Below, piece by piece: positions 16,049-24,964 of a DNA stretch of 64,000 bases. Numbering within the stretch: the stretch's first letter is position 1; every line of letters begins with the position of its first letter. A program made the translations under genes and the position numbers. A model generated the notes under the pieces. It made no database searches, was not told where the DNA came from, and saw nothing but the letters and a program-made list of their open reading frames with translations. The DNA is from Alistipes sp. (lineage in GTDB: Bacteria > Bacteroidota > Bacteroidia > Bacteroidales > Rikenellaceae), in contig JAGBCY010000033.1 in the NCBI GenBank assembly GCA_017937765.1, positions 1-64,000 of the forward strand, given 5' to 3'.

Positions 16049-17887
16049 TTATCGTTTTACTACCTCCTCAATTTTTGAAATCACCTCGGCAGCGTAGGCA
16101 TAAACCTCGCTCATATCGCCATCGGTCGAGGGTGCGTACTGCGCCTCCTCCGAGCGTGTGATAATCTCGCAGAACTGCTCGGCCGTCGCCGCCGCAACGC
16201 CACGACGATAGAGCTCCTCGCGGATGGTCTCCTTCGTGAGGTTCGACACCGGGATGTTGAACTTGTCGCTTATGTATCCCCACATCGCGCGCAGCATCTC
16301 CTCGTAGAAGGCGTGGCGGTTGCCCTCCTCCATCGAACGCTGTGCCATACGTAGCCTCTGCACCGCAACCTTATCGGCGCGCTTCATACGTCGTGCCACG
16401 ATGTTACGGTTGTCGCGTATGCGCTTACGCATAGCGGCATATACCACGATAAAGAGTGCCGCGATGGCCACGATGATGAGCCAATATACGGGGCTGAGGA
16501 TGAGCATCGATGCCGCCTTGTGTGGCAGCTTGCCCGTGTGGATAAAGCGTATGTCGCGGTCGAGTTGGCGCATAGTGCCGCCATAGCCCGTATAGTTACC
16601 GACGGTGGGTGTCGAGGCTCCCGTGCCGTCGTCCTTGACGGTGATGGTTGCAGCCTCGGTCGTGAGCGTGTGATACTCGCCCGTGGCGGGGTTGAAGTAG
16701 CTGAACTGTATAGGCTCGATGTGGAACTCACCGCCCGAGCGTGCCACGAAGGGGTAGGTGTAGGTTATGCTTCCCGACGTGCCCGTGGCCGTAGCCTTGA
16801 CATTATCTACGATCTTGGTGTCGTAGAGCTCGAACGAATCGGGTAGCGAGACCTTAGGTGCGGTGAGGAACTTGAGGTTACCGCTGCCCGAGATGGTTAT
16901 CTCGATCTGGTCGGCGGAGTTGCTGTCGATCTCCGCTGCGGGCATACGGCTCGAGAGCGAGAAGCTACCCACAGCACCGTTAAACGAGGCGGGGGCTCCG
17001 GCGGGGAACTCCTTGACGTTGACGACAATAGGTGCAGTGCGCAACTCGCGCGAGACGTGGTAGACCTGACGGCCACCAAAGATGGGGTCGAAGTGGCGGT
17101 TGTCCTGCACGACGACCTGCGCCAAGACCTTCATTGTTGCCTCGGGGATGACGATGCGACCACTCTCCTGAGGTGAGAGCAGTAGCTCGGTTATCTTGTA
17201 TGCCTCGTAGATGCGGCCGTCGATCTGCTCGCGCGACGGGGTGTTGTCGAAGCTGAGCTCCTGTGACCAGAAGCCGTCGAACGATGGCATCTCGAGACTC
17301 TCGATGTTGTCGATGTTTACGCGGGTGTAGAGCACGAGCGAGGCGCGTATCGACTCGCCCTTATACACATCCGTGTTCGATACCTTCAGGCGTAGGAGGA
17401 TGTCGTCCTTGGCGATCCTGCTCTCGGGCGACGCTGCCGAGCCTTTGGATGATTGCCCGGAGTTCGATTGTGATTGCCCTCCGGCGTTATCTCTCTTTTC
17501 GTCGACGATCTCTATGGGTTGAGGTTGCGACGTGTAACTCTTGCCGTCGACCTTGATCGTGGCTGCGCCGATGGTGAAGGTACCGCTCGCGGTGGGGAGT
17601 AGCACGAAGGTGTAGGTGCAGTTGTAGCTCGACGACTGCTTGCCGTTGATAAACTGGATGGAGTGGCCCGTGGATACCGTAGGGCCAGCAAGCACCTCGA
17701 AGCCCTCGAACGTGGGGGCTCGGAAGCTATCGCGCTCGGGCTCGGAATCTACCGAGAACTCAACACGAAAAGGTTGGTCGAGAGCCCAGAGAGTGGGGAC
17801 CTCGGCCGTGAACGATACCTGTGCTTGGGCTACCCACGCCGAGGTGAGGGCCACAAGAACAAGCGTTAGTCTTAACAGTACTTTCAT
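16049..17887 (-). CDS. batD: BatD-family protein
   Basis: About 612 aa from the ATG at 17887, which gives a proper signal peptide (MKVLLRLTLVLVALTSAW, cut after AQA); a longer frame to 17971 adds 28 residues without signal character. The family (BatD, 'protein BatD' / oxygen tolerance) has a large periplasmic region of beta-sandwich domains (SFTAEVPTLWALDQPFRVEF at the start), one transmembrane helix near residue 475 (VYWLIIVAIAALFIVVYAA) and a cytosolic helical tail. Next gene is batE. Upstream is an unrelated fumarase operon ended by a hairpin. Confidence 0.88.
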   Translation of the reverse strand: MKVLLRLTLVLVALTSAWVAQAQVSFTAEVPTLWALDQPFRVEFSVDSEPERDSFRAPTFEGFEVLAGPTVSTGHSIQFINGKQSSSYNCTYTFVLLPTASGTFTIGAATIKVDGKSYTSQPQPIEIVDEKRDNAGGQSQSNSGQSSKGSAASPESRIAKDDILLRLKVSNTDVYKGESIRASLVLYTRVNIDNIESLEMPSFDGFWSQELSFDNTPSREQIDGRIYEAYKITELLLSPQESGRIVIPEATMKVLAQVVVQDNRHFDPIFGGRQVYHVSRELRTAPIVVNVKEFPAGAPASFNGAVGSFSLSSRMPAAEIDSNSADQIEITISGSGNLKFLTAPKVSLPDSFELYDTKIVDNVKATATGTSGSITYTYPFVARSGGEFHIEPIQFSYFNPATGEYHTLTTEAATITVKDDGTGASTPTVGNYTGYGGTMRQLDRDIRFIHTGKLPHKAASMLILSPVYWLIIVAIAALFIVVYAAMRKRIRDNRNIVARRMKRADKVAVQRLRMAQRSMEEGNRHAFYEEMLRAMWGYISDKFNIPVSNLTKETIREELYRRGVAAATAEQFCEIITRSEEAQYAPSTDGDMSEVYAYAAEVISKIEEVVKR

Positions 17888-17951
17888 TACAAAACTCTTC
17901 AAATACAATCCGACATTTATGGAACGCCTCGGCGGGCGTTTTATTGTCGAA

Positions 17952-17996
17952 GTTGCGTAACAGGACTGCATACGATGGCGCAGCCCTGTTAGGCAA
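17952..17996 (-). terminator. Hairpin downstream of the fumarase gene
   Basis: GTTGC-gt-AACAGGACTGC (17952-17969) pairs with GCAGCCCTGTT-ag-GCAAC (17980-17996) with one mismatch and one small internal loop, just past the fumarase stop codon. A second hairpin, AACGCC/GGCGTT (17923-17940), lies next to it. No U-tract on the minus strand. Confidence 0.6.
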
Positions 17997-18011
17997 CTTT
18001 ACGGACGCGGA

Positions 18012-19625
18012 TTAGTGGGCGAAGTCGGCGAAGAAGTCGTTACCCTTATCATCAACGATGATAAATGCGGGGAAGTTCTCCACGTAGATCTTACGCACTG
18101 CCTCCATACCGAGCTCCTCGAAGTCAACGACCTCCACCTTCTTGATAGAGTTCTTCGCGAGGATTGCTGCCGGACCACCGATAGAGCCGAGGTAGAAGCC
18201 GCCGTTAGCCTTACAAGCGTCGGTAACCTGCTGCGAGCGGTTGCCCTTAGCCACCATCACCAACGAGCCGCCAGCCTTCTGGAACAGGTCGACGTACGAG
18301 TCCATACGGCCTGCCGTGGTGGGACCGAATGAGCCTGATGCCATACCTGCGGGGGTCTTGGCGGGGCCTGCGTAGTAGACGGGGTGGTTCTTGAAATAGT
18401 CGGGCATAGGCTTACCCTCGTCGAGCATCTGCTTGATGCGAGCGTGGGCGATGTCGCGAGCTACGACCAACGTACCCTTGAGGTTGAGACGTGTCTTGAT
18501 GGGGTACTTCGAGAGGATCTCGCGCACCTTATCCATACCCTCGTCGAGGTCGATATCCACGGCGGGCGACATTGCGGGAGCCTCAGCCGGGAGGAAGCGT
18601 GCGGGGTTCTTCTCGAGCTGCTCGAGGAAGATACCCTCGGGCGTAATCTTAGCCTTGATGTTGCGGTCTGCCGAGCAGCTCACGCCGATAGCCACGGGGC
18701 ACGAAGCAGCGTGACGCGGAGCGCGGATTACGCGAACGTCGTGGACGTAGTACTTGCCACCGAACTGCGCGCCGAGGCCGATCTCCTGGCAGATCTTCTG
18801 CACCTTAGCCTCCCACTCGAGGTCGCGGAAGCAGCGGCCACCCTCGTTACCCGAGGTGGGCAGCTCGTCGAGGTAGCCTGCCGAGGCCTTCTTCACGGTC
18901 GAGAGGCACATCTCTGCCGAGGTGCCGCCGATGCAGATGGCCAAGTGGTAGGGAGGACACGCCGAGGTGCCGAGGTCGAGGATGTGCTCCTTGATGAACT
19001 TTGTGAGTGACTCCTCGTTAAGGAGAGCCTTGGTCTGCTGGTAGAGGAAGGTCTTGTTTGCCGAGCCACCACCCTTGGTGATGAACAGGAACTCGTACTC
19101 CATACCGGGGTGACCAGCGTAGATGTCGATCTGTGCAGGGAGGTTGGTTGCCGAGTTCTTCTCCTCGGTCATCGTGAAGGGAACGACCTGCGAGTAGCGC
19201 AAGTTGCGCTCCTTGTATGTCTCGTAGACACCGCGCGAGATGCACTCAGCGTCGTTTGCGCCGGTGTAAACATCCTCGCCCTTGTGACCGATGCAGATGG
19301 CGGTACCCGTATCCTGGCAGGTGGGCAACTCGCCCTCGGCAGCTACGCACTGGTTCATAAGCATAGTGTATGCCACGAACTTATCGTTATCCGTAGCCTC
19401 GGGGTCAGCCAAGATGTTGGCGAGCTTCTGGAGGTGTGAGGCGCGCAGGTAGAACGACACATCGCCATAGGCCTCCTTAGCCAAGAGCTCCAAACCCTTG
19501 GGGTCGACCTTCAAAATCTTACGGCCGTCGCACTCTACGACCTTAACATAATCCTTCGTGAGAAGGCGATACTCCGTCTTATCCTCCTGGATAGGGAACG
19601 GCTCCTGATAGATGAAATCAGCCAT
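18012..19625 (-). CDS. fum: Fumarate hydratase, class I (iron-sulfur)
   Basis: Interconverts fumarate and malate; in fermenting Bacteroidales it runs toward fumarate for fumarate respiration. 537 aa in one chain, as in FumA/FumB-type enzymes. Cys residues likely to hold the oxygen-sensitive [4Fe-4S] cluster are visible in [31 protein letters not shown] and GVSCSADRN. The C-terminal half carries the beta domain ([31 protein letters not shown]). ATG start. Transcribed with a gap of 39 bp after the NSS transporter gene. Confidence 0.96.
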   Translation of the reverse strand: MADFIYQEPFPIQEDKTEYRLLTKDYVKVVECDGRKILKVDPKGLELLAKEAYGDVSFYLRASHLQKLANILADPEATDNDKFVAYTMLMNQCVAAEGELPTCQDTGTAICIGHKGEDVYTGANDAECISRGVYETYKERNLRYSQVVPFTMTEEKNSATNLPAQIDIYAGHPGMEYEFLFITKGGGSANKTFLYQQTKALLNEESLTKFIKEHILDLGTSACPPYHLAICIGGTSAEMCLSTVKKASAGYLDELPTSGNEGGRCFRDLEWEAKVQKICQEIGLGAQFGGKYYVHDVRVIRAPRHAASCPVAIGVSCSADRNIKAKITPEGIFLEQLEKNPARFLPAEAPAMSPAVDIDLDEGMDKVREILSKYPIKTRLNLKGTLVVARDIAHARIKQMLDEGKPMPDYFKNHPVYYAGPAKTPAGMASGSFGPTTAGRMDSYVDLFQKAGGSLVMVAKGNRSQQVTDACKANGGFYLGSIGGPAAILAKNSIKKVEVVDFEELGMEAVRKIYVENFPAFIIVDDKGNDFFADFAH

Positions 19626-19664
19626 ATCTTTTAAGTTTTATTAGTTGTTATTGTGTTGCAAAAA

Positions 19665-21002
19665 TTATAGCGAGCGGATGAAGTCGATGATACCGAAGAT
19701 AAAGACGGTAGATACCAGCACGGGGCATACCCACTTCAGTAGGAAGCGAATGATGGGGTAGGTAGCCTTGTCAACGCCACCCTCGGCCGTGAGCTCCGCG
19801 CGCATATCCTCCTTCTTCCAGATCCAGCCAACGAACACTGCCGTCATAACACCCAAGAGCGGCAACATAAAGATGGCGGTGAAGTTGTCCAAAAGGGCAA
19901 AGAGGTTCATACCGAGCACCTTGAATCCGCTCCAGTCGCCGAGCGACAGCGACGCTGCCGTAGCCAGGAGCATAGCTCCGATGGTCACGATCCACGCACC
20001 CTTGCCACGCGACATACCGCGCTGCTCGACGAAGTACGACGTCACGGCCTCGTGCATAGAGATTGTTGACGACAGGGCTGCAAGACCCAAGAGCAGGAAG
20101 AAGAGCGTCGCCCAGATGTTACCCGCGGGCATTGCAGAGAATACCTTAGGCATAGCCACGAACGCCAGCTGCATACCACTCTCGTTCTCGACGCCGGCCG
20201 AGAAGATGATGACCGCAGCCGTGAGTGCCACGAGCGTATCGAGCGACACGACGCTTATGGCCGTGCCCGCGATCTTTGTGCCCTTCTTGAAATACGAGCC
20301 GTAGATAAGCATTGCACCCATACCGATAGAGAGGGTGAAGAATGCCTGGCCCATAGCGTCGAGGAAGGTCTTACCCGACACCTTCGAGAAGTCGGGCGTA
20401 AAGACGTTACCCAAAGCCTCGCGACCCTCGGGCAGCCACAACGAGTAGATGGCCAGCACGATAAGGATGGCGAAGAGCAAGGGCATCATAATCTTTGACG
20501 CCTTCTCGATACCGCCCTGCACGCCTCCCACGATGATGAAGTGGTTGGCAAGGATGAAGAGATAGGTGAAGATGAGGGGCATCCACGTCGCCGTGGTGAA
20601 CTCCGTGAAGAATGCGCCGAAGTCGCCACCGATGCTATCCGTCGCCGAGGCGATGGCATACTTAAGCGTCCAGCCCGAGATCACGAAGTAGTAGCCCATA
20701 ATGAGGAATACCGAGATGAGGCCCGCGGCACCAAGCCAGCCCCAGCCCTTACGAATCTTCGAGAAGGCGTCGATGGGGTTGCACTTAGAGTTGTGGCCCA
20801 CCGAGAACTCGGCGATAAGGAGCGGCAATCCGAGTAACAGGATGCAGCCCAAATAGATGAGGATGAATGCGCCGCCACCGTGCTCCGAGGTGATGTAGGG
20901 GAAACGCCAGATGTTGCCGAGGCCGATTGCCGAGCCTGCGGCCGCGAGGATGGCGGCAATCTTACCGCCGAAGCCTCCACGCTTTGTTGTACTTTCAGCC
21001 AT
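19665..21002 (-). CDS. Sodium-dependent transporter, NSS/SNF family
   Basis: 445-aa polytopic inner-membrane protein. The first helix region GLGNIWRFPYITSEHGGGAF is the signature of the neurotransmitter:sodium symporter (LeuT-like) family, with unwound-helix residues that bind Na+ and substrate. About 11-12 hydrophobic segments are visible. Bacterial members import amino acids such as tryptophan, tyrosine or leucine with Na+; the exact substrate cannot be read here. Placed between folB-tyrS and fumarase on the same strand. Confidence 0.93.
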   Translation of the reverse strand: MAESTTKRGGFGGKIAAILAAAGSAIGLGNIWRFPYITSEHGGGAFILIYLGCILLLGLPLLIAEFSVGHNSKCNPIDAFSKIRKGWGWLGAAGLISVFLIMGYYFVISGWTLKYAIASATDSIGGDFGAFFTEFTTATWMPLIFTYLFILANHFIIVGGVQGGIEKASKIMMPLLFAILIVLAIYSLWLPEGREALGNVFTPDFSKVSGKTFLDAMGQAFFTLSIGMGAMLIYGSYFKKGTKIAGTAISVVSLDTLVALTAAVIIFSAGVENESGMQLAFVAMPKVFSAMPAGNIWATLFFLLLGLAALSSTISMHEAVTSYFVEQRGMSRGKGAWIVTIGAMLLATAASLSLGDWSGFKVLGMNLFALLDNFTAIFMLPLLGVMTAVFVGWIWKKEDMRAELTAEGGVDKATYPIIRFLLKWVCPVLVSTVFIFGIIDFIRSL

Positions 21003-21025
21003 ATAGATAATCTTTTGCTCTTTTC

Positions 21026-21093
21026 TCTTAGTTTGCCCGGGAGGGTAATTTCTTGGTTTGCCCGAGGCTATTTCTTGGTTTGCCCGAGACTAT
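21026..21093. repeat. 22-bp tandem repeat between the NSS gene and folB
   Basis: TTCTTGGTTTGCCCGAGGCT begins a 22-bp unit at 21050 and again, with one change, at 21072; a diverged 24-bp first copy lies at 21026-21049. The last copy touches the folB stop codon. Confidence 0.85.
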
Positions 21094-21452
21094 TAACCGA
21101 TCAACGTTACACTCACTCTGTCGATCTTGCCTCCGAGTGGCGGGGCGAGCTTCGCTACCGTACACTCCACCTCGCAAATCTCGGGGAAGGCCTCCTTCAC
21201 AGCGGCGATGACGTTCGCCGCGGCAGCCTCGATGGTGCGCTGCGTGCGCTGCATCGTGCGCTCGACGATCTCGTAGACGGTGAGGTAGTTAACCGCACGC
21301 GTCACGTCGTCGGTCGTGGGCAGGTCGTTCAGAGGTGTGCGTATCGTCAGATCGACACGAAAGCGGTTGCCCACCTGCTGCTCCAAGTCGTAGCAGCCGT
21401 GGTAGGCACGCAGGTAGATGCCCTCGAGGCGTATTGTATAGATCGGGTTCAC
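21093..21452 (-). CDS. folB: Dihydroneopterin aldolase
   Basis: Folate pathway enzyme that cleaves 7,8-dihydroneopterin to 6-hydroxymethyl-dihydropterin and glycolaldehyde. 119 aa, the usual size. Family pattern: IRLEGIYLRAYHGCYDLEQQ near the N-terminus, DLPTTDDVTRAVNYLTVYEI in the middle, and a C-terminal strand region with conserved KLAPP. The start is a GTG at 21452, only 2 bp after the tyrS stop codon, which suggests translational coupling. Confidence 0.95.
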   Translation of the reverse strand: MNPIYTIRLEGIYLRAYHGCYDLEQQVGNRFRVDLTIRTPLNDLPTTDDVTRAVNYLTVYEIVERTMQRTQRTIEAAAANVIAAVKEAFPEICEVECTVAKLAPPLGGKIDRVSVTLIG

Positions 21453-21454
21453 GG

Positions 21455-22750
21455 CTACTCGACGGTGATGAGGTAGTAGTTCTTCTTACCGCGCTGAGCG
21501 AGCAGATACTTGCCGGCGATGAGGTCGGCCTCCGTCACCTCGCGCATAGCGTCGGTAACCTTCTCCTTGTTGAGCTGCACGCCACCGCCCTGAACCATCT
21601 TGCGGCACTCGCCCTTCGAGGGGAACACCTTGCACACCTCGGCAACGATGTCGATAAATGGCTTCTTAAGGTCGTCGCGTGTGATGGTGAACTGCGGCAC
21701 GCCCTCGAATACCTGAAGCAATGTTGCCTCGTCCAACGAGCGCAGTGCCTCGGAGGTGGCGTTACCGAAGAGGATGTTCGACGCAGCCTGTGCCTTCTCC
21801 AACTCCTCCTTCGAGTGGATCATCGTCGTAACCTCCTCGGCAAGACGCTTCTGGAGGATGCGAAGGTGCGGTGCCTCGTCGTGCTCGGCGATAAGTCTCT
21901 CGACCGTCTCGCGGTCCAACAGCGTGAATATCTTGATGTAACGCTTGGCGTCGTCGTCGCTCACGTTCAACCAGAACTGGTAGAACTTATAGGGCGACGT
22001 ATAGCGCGCGTCGAGCCATACGTTGCCGCTCTCGGTCTTGCCAAACTTAGTGCCGTCGGCCTTGGTGATAAGGGGGCAGGTGATGGCAAACGCCTCGGCC
22101 TCGCTGCCGAGCTTACGGCGGATAAGCTCCGTGCCGGTGGTGATGTTACCCCACTGGTCGGCACCGCCGAGCTGCACCTTACAGCCATACTCCTGATATA
22201 GGTGGAGGAAGTCGTAGCCCTGGAGCAACTGGTAGGTGAACTCCGTGAACGACATACCGTCGCCCTCGCCGTTAAAACGCTTCTTTACCGAGTCCTTCGC
22301 CATCATATAGTTCACGGTGATGCACTTGCCGATGTCGCGTGCGAAGTCGAGGAACGAGAACTCCTTCATCCAGTCGTAGTTGTTTACAAGCAGAGCGTGG
22401 TTGTCGGCCGTAGAGTCGAAGTCGATGAGCTTCGAGAGCTGGTTCTTGATAGCCTCTTGGTTGTGGCGCAACGTCGCCTCGTCTAAGAGGTTACGCTCCT
22501 GCGACTTACCCGACGGGTCGCCAATCATACCCGTAGCACCGCCGATAAGGGCGATGGGACGGTGGCCACACATCTGAAAGTGCTTCAAAATCATAACACC
22601 CACGAGGTGACCGATATGTAGTGAATCGGCCGTGGGGTCGATACCGAGGTAGGCCGTTGTCATCTCCTTCTCGAGCTGCTCCTTGGCACCAGGCATAATC
22701 GTGTGGATCATACCGCGCCACTCAAGTTCCTGAACAAAATCTTTAATCAT
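21455..22750 (-). CDS. tyrS: Tyrosyl-tRNA synthetase
   Basis: Charges tRNA-Tyr; class I synthetase of 431 aa. HIGH-type motif in [18 protein letters not shown], tyrosine-site sequence [20 protein letters not shown] with [10 protein letters not shown], and the KMSKS equivalent KFGKTESG. The C-terminal S4-like RNA-binding domain follows ([20 protein letters not shown]). ATG start. Coupled to folB downstream. Confidence 0.97.
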   Translation of the reverse strand: MIKDFVQELEWRGMIHTIMPGAKEQLEKEMTTAYLGIDPTADSLHIGHLVGVMILKHFQMCGHRPIALIGGATGMIGDPSGKSQERNLLDEATLRHNQEAIKNQLSKLIDFDSTADNHALLVNNYDWMKEFSFLDFARDIGKCITVNYMMAKDSVKKRFNGEGDGMSFTEFTYQLLQGYDFLHLYQEYGCKVQLGGADQWGNITTGTELIRRKLGSEAEAFAITCPLITKADGTKFGKTESGNVWLDARYTSPYKFYQFWLNVSDDDAKRYIKIFTLLDRETVERLIAEHDEAPHLRILQKRLAEEVTTMIHSKEELEKAQAASNILFGNATSEALRSLDEATLLQVFEGVPQFTITRDDLKKPFIDIVAEVCKVFPSKGECRKMVQGGGVQLNKEKVTDAMREVTEADLIAGKYLLAQRGKKNYYLITVE

Positions 22751-22865
22751 TATATCTTACGTTTTTGTTTGATTATTACTCGTTTATATCTCTGTTTATG
22801 TTCCGCTTAGTTTGTGCTTCGCTTAACGAACTGCTACCAATCGCTCATTCCCAATTGCTTGATCG

Positions 22866-24761
22866 TTACTCGGCGTCGAGCGCGAGCCGCTCGATCATCT
22901 CTGTGAGACGCTCGTTGCGCCCCACGAGGTGACGCAGGCGATCCTCCAGCGTTATGGGTCGTGCCACGCGTATCGCCTCGTTGACGATAACCTCAATCTC
23001 GATCAGACCCTGAGCTCCGCTCTCCGCGGCGAGGAATCGCTGCCACTCGCTCTTGTCGCGCATAATCTCGTTGTAGAGATCCTTCGATGCTACGGTGAGT
23101 CGCACCACGTTACCCTCGACGGTCATCGACTGGAAAGGTTCGACGAATCGTCTGCGCTCCTGCATCAGATGGTCGACGATGCGCTCCTTGGCGATGGATA
23201 TCTTCTCCTCGCAGTGGGGGTCGATCGTGATCTCCTGCTTGCTCGCTGCCGCCTCGGCTGCCAGCTCCGTCGCCGTCTTGGCATCGCCACCGAGGAGGTT
23301 GCTAAGCGATATGCTCGACCTTGTCGACCTCGCTGTGGGACGTTGTGGCTGCGGCTTCAGATCGGCGGTCTGTACCCTCGGCTCTGCTGTTTGCGGCTTC
23401 GGCTCTGCTACCTGCACCCCCTGCTCCACTGCTTGCCCCCTCGGCTCCACTGCTTGCACCTTCGGCCCAGATTCCTGCACCCTCGGCTCAGTGGGTTGCG
23501 GCTTTGGGGTGGCGGGTTGTTGTGACTCCGTATGCTGAACCTCCACTCTCGCTGCCTCCACTCTTGCTGCCTCCACCCTTGCAGGCTGGGCGGCGGGCTC
23601 GAGGTCGGGAAGAGGGTATGCCGTGGCGTAGGTGGGCACGACAATAGCGTCGTCTGCTACCTCACCATTTTTTTTTTGACCGAGACCCGCTATCTTCATA
23701 AGTCCCAGTTCCACAAGCAATCGCTGATTCGACGATTGGCGTATCTTGCCGTCGGCCTCCGTGAGCAACGATATAGCCCCGAAGAGGAACGCCTCGCTAC
23801 ATTGTGCCGCCTGAGCCTTGTACCTCTCAACGAGCGTGCCCGTGAACTCCACGAGTCCCACGGCAGGACCCTTAGCCATCAGCAGGTCGCGGAAGTGGGC
23901 GTTGAGGCCCGCGATAAATACCTGAGGCGAGAAGCCGCGCGAGAGGACGTTGTCGAAGAGCACGAGCGCATCGACATAATGTCCAGCGATGAGCAGCTCC
24001 GTAGCCTTGAAGTAGGTGTCGTAGTCGAGGACGTTGAGCGTTGCCGCCACATCCTTATAGTTGAGCTTCGCGCCGCAGAACGACACCGCCTTGTCGAACA
24101 TCGACAGCGCATCGCGCATACCGCCATCGGCCTTGTGGGCTATGAGGTTGAGGGCCTCGTCATCGGCCTCGACACCCTCCTTTGTGGCGATGTAGCGCAG
24201 ATACTCCACGCCATCCTCTACCTTTATGCGGTTGAAGTCGTAGATCTGACAGCGCGAGAGGATCGTGGGTATGATCTTATGCTTCTCGGTCGTTGCCAAG
24301 ATAAAAATGGCGTGACGCGGAGGCTCCTCAAGCGTCTTGAGGAAGGCGTTGAACGCCGCCGCCGAGAGCATATGAACCTCGTCGATGACGAACACCGAGT
24401 AGCTTCCCTGCTGCGGAATGATGCGCACCTGATCGATGAGGTTGCGGATGTCGTCGACCGAGTTGTTCGACGCAGCATCGAGCTCGTGGACGTTGAGCGA
24501 GCGTCCCTCGTTGAACGAGCGGCACGACTCGCACTCGTTGCAGGCCTCGCCCGCCTGAGGGTTCAGGCAGTTGATGGCCTTGGCGAAGATGCGCGCGCAG
24601 GTGGTCTTGCCGACACCTCGCGGCCCACAGAAGAGGTAGGCGTGGGCGAGTTGTCCGCGCTCGATGGCGTTCTTCAGTGTCGAGGTGATATGTCGCTGTC
24701 CCACGACCGAGGCGAAGGTCGCAGGGCGATACTTACGTGCTGAAACGATAAAATTCTCCAT
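22866..24761 (-). CDS. dnaX: DNA polymerase III subunit tau/gamma
   Basis: Clamp-loader ATPase, 631 aa (E. coli tau is 643). Walker A GPRGVGKTT at residues 46-54, zinc-site cysteines 65, 74, 77 and 80, Walker B region VIDEVHML (~125-132), and the sensor motif ILSRCQ (~157-162). After residue ~360 comes a low-complexity linker of Glu/Pro/Gln/Ala repeats (about 385-475), then a C-terminal domain of ~150 residues that in tau contacts the polymerase. At codons 361-364 there is an A10 run where slippage would yield a gamma-like protein (separate entry). Its own promoter lies divergent to the phosphoesterase gene. Confidence 0.96.
   Translation of the reverse strand: MENFIVSARKYRPATFASVVGQRHITSTLKNAIERGQLAHAYLFCGPRGVGKTTCARIFAKAINCLNPQAGEACNECESCRSFNEGRSLNVHELDAASNNSVDDIRNLIDQVRIIPQQGSYSVFVIDEVHMLSAAAFNAFLKTLEEPPRHAIFILATTEKHKIIPTILSRCQIYDFNRIKVEDGVEYLRYIATKEGVEADDEALNLIAHKADGGMRDALSMFDKAVSFCGAKLNYKDVAATLNVLDYDTYFKATELLIAGHYVDALVLFDNVLSRGFSPQVFIAGLNAHFRDLLMAKGPAVGLVEFTGTLVERYKAQAAQCSEAFLFGAISLLTEADGKIRQSSNQRLLVELGLMKIAGLGQKKNGEVADDAIVVPTYATAYPLPDLEPAAQPARVEAARVEAARVEVQHTESQQPATPKPQPTEPRVQESGPKVQAVEPRGQAVEQGVQVAEPKPQTAEPRVQTADLKPQPQRPTARSTRSSISLSNLLGGDAKTATELAAEAAASKQEITIDPHCEEKISIAKERIVDHLMQERRRFVEPFQSMTVEGNVVRLTVASKDLYNEIMRDKSEWQRFLAAESGAQGLIEIEVIVNEAIRVARPITLEDRLRHLVGRNERLTEMIERLALDAE
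23668..23677 (-). promoter_or_regulatory. A10 slippery run inside dnaX
   Basis: The coding strand reads GGT CAA AAA AAA AAT GGT at residues ~361-365, ten A in a row. If one A is gained (or the ribosome slips by -1) the next codons are AAA TGG TGA; if one A is lost they are AAA ATG GTG AGG TAG. Both alternative frames stop at once, exactly where the clamp-loader core ends and the tau-only linker begins. This is how Thermus (transcript slippage) and E. coli (ribosome frameshift) make gamma. Confidence 0.6.
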
Positions 24762-24827
24762 AGTCTTATATCACTCGAGGCTCGCCGCGTTGCAATCACT
24801 TGCCGCTTTAGAGCCGTCATATCACGG

Positions 24828-24835
24828 CAAAGATA
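24828..24835 (-). promoter_or_regulatory. -7 element of dnaX
   Basis: Minus-strand TATCTTTG matches TAnnTTTG, 67 nt upstream of the dnaX start codon. The -33 region is weak. Confidence 0.5.
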
Positions 24836-24887
24836 GTGAAATTTTCGTTGCTCACGCACACGTGCGCGACTTTTTATTAGCCTCGTA

Positions 24888-24917
24888 TTGCAAATTCTCT
24901 GCGATGTACTATCTTTG
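24888..24917 (+). promoter_or_regulatory. Promoter of the phosphoesterase gene
   Basis: TTG (24888-24890), 19-nt spacer, TATCTTTG (24910-24917). Good Bacteroidota promoter, 48 nt before the ATG at 24965. Confidence 0.65.
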
Positions 24918-24964
24918 TCGCCGAAAATGAGAGTGTCAAACAGACTTAAAAAGACCATATTCCT

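Noticed and set aside
16049-17971. The longer BatD start at 17971
   Set aside because: The extra 28 residues precede a perfect signal peptide that begins at the ATG at 17887.
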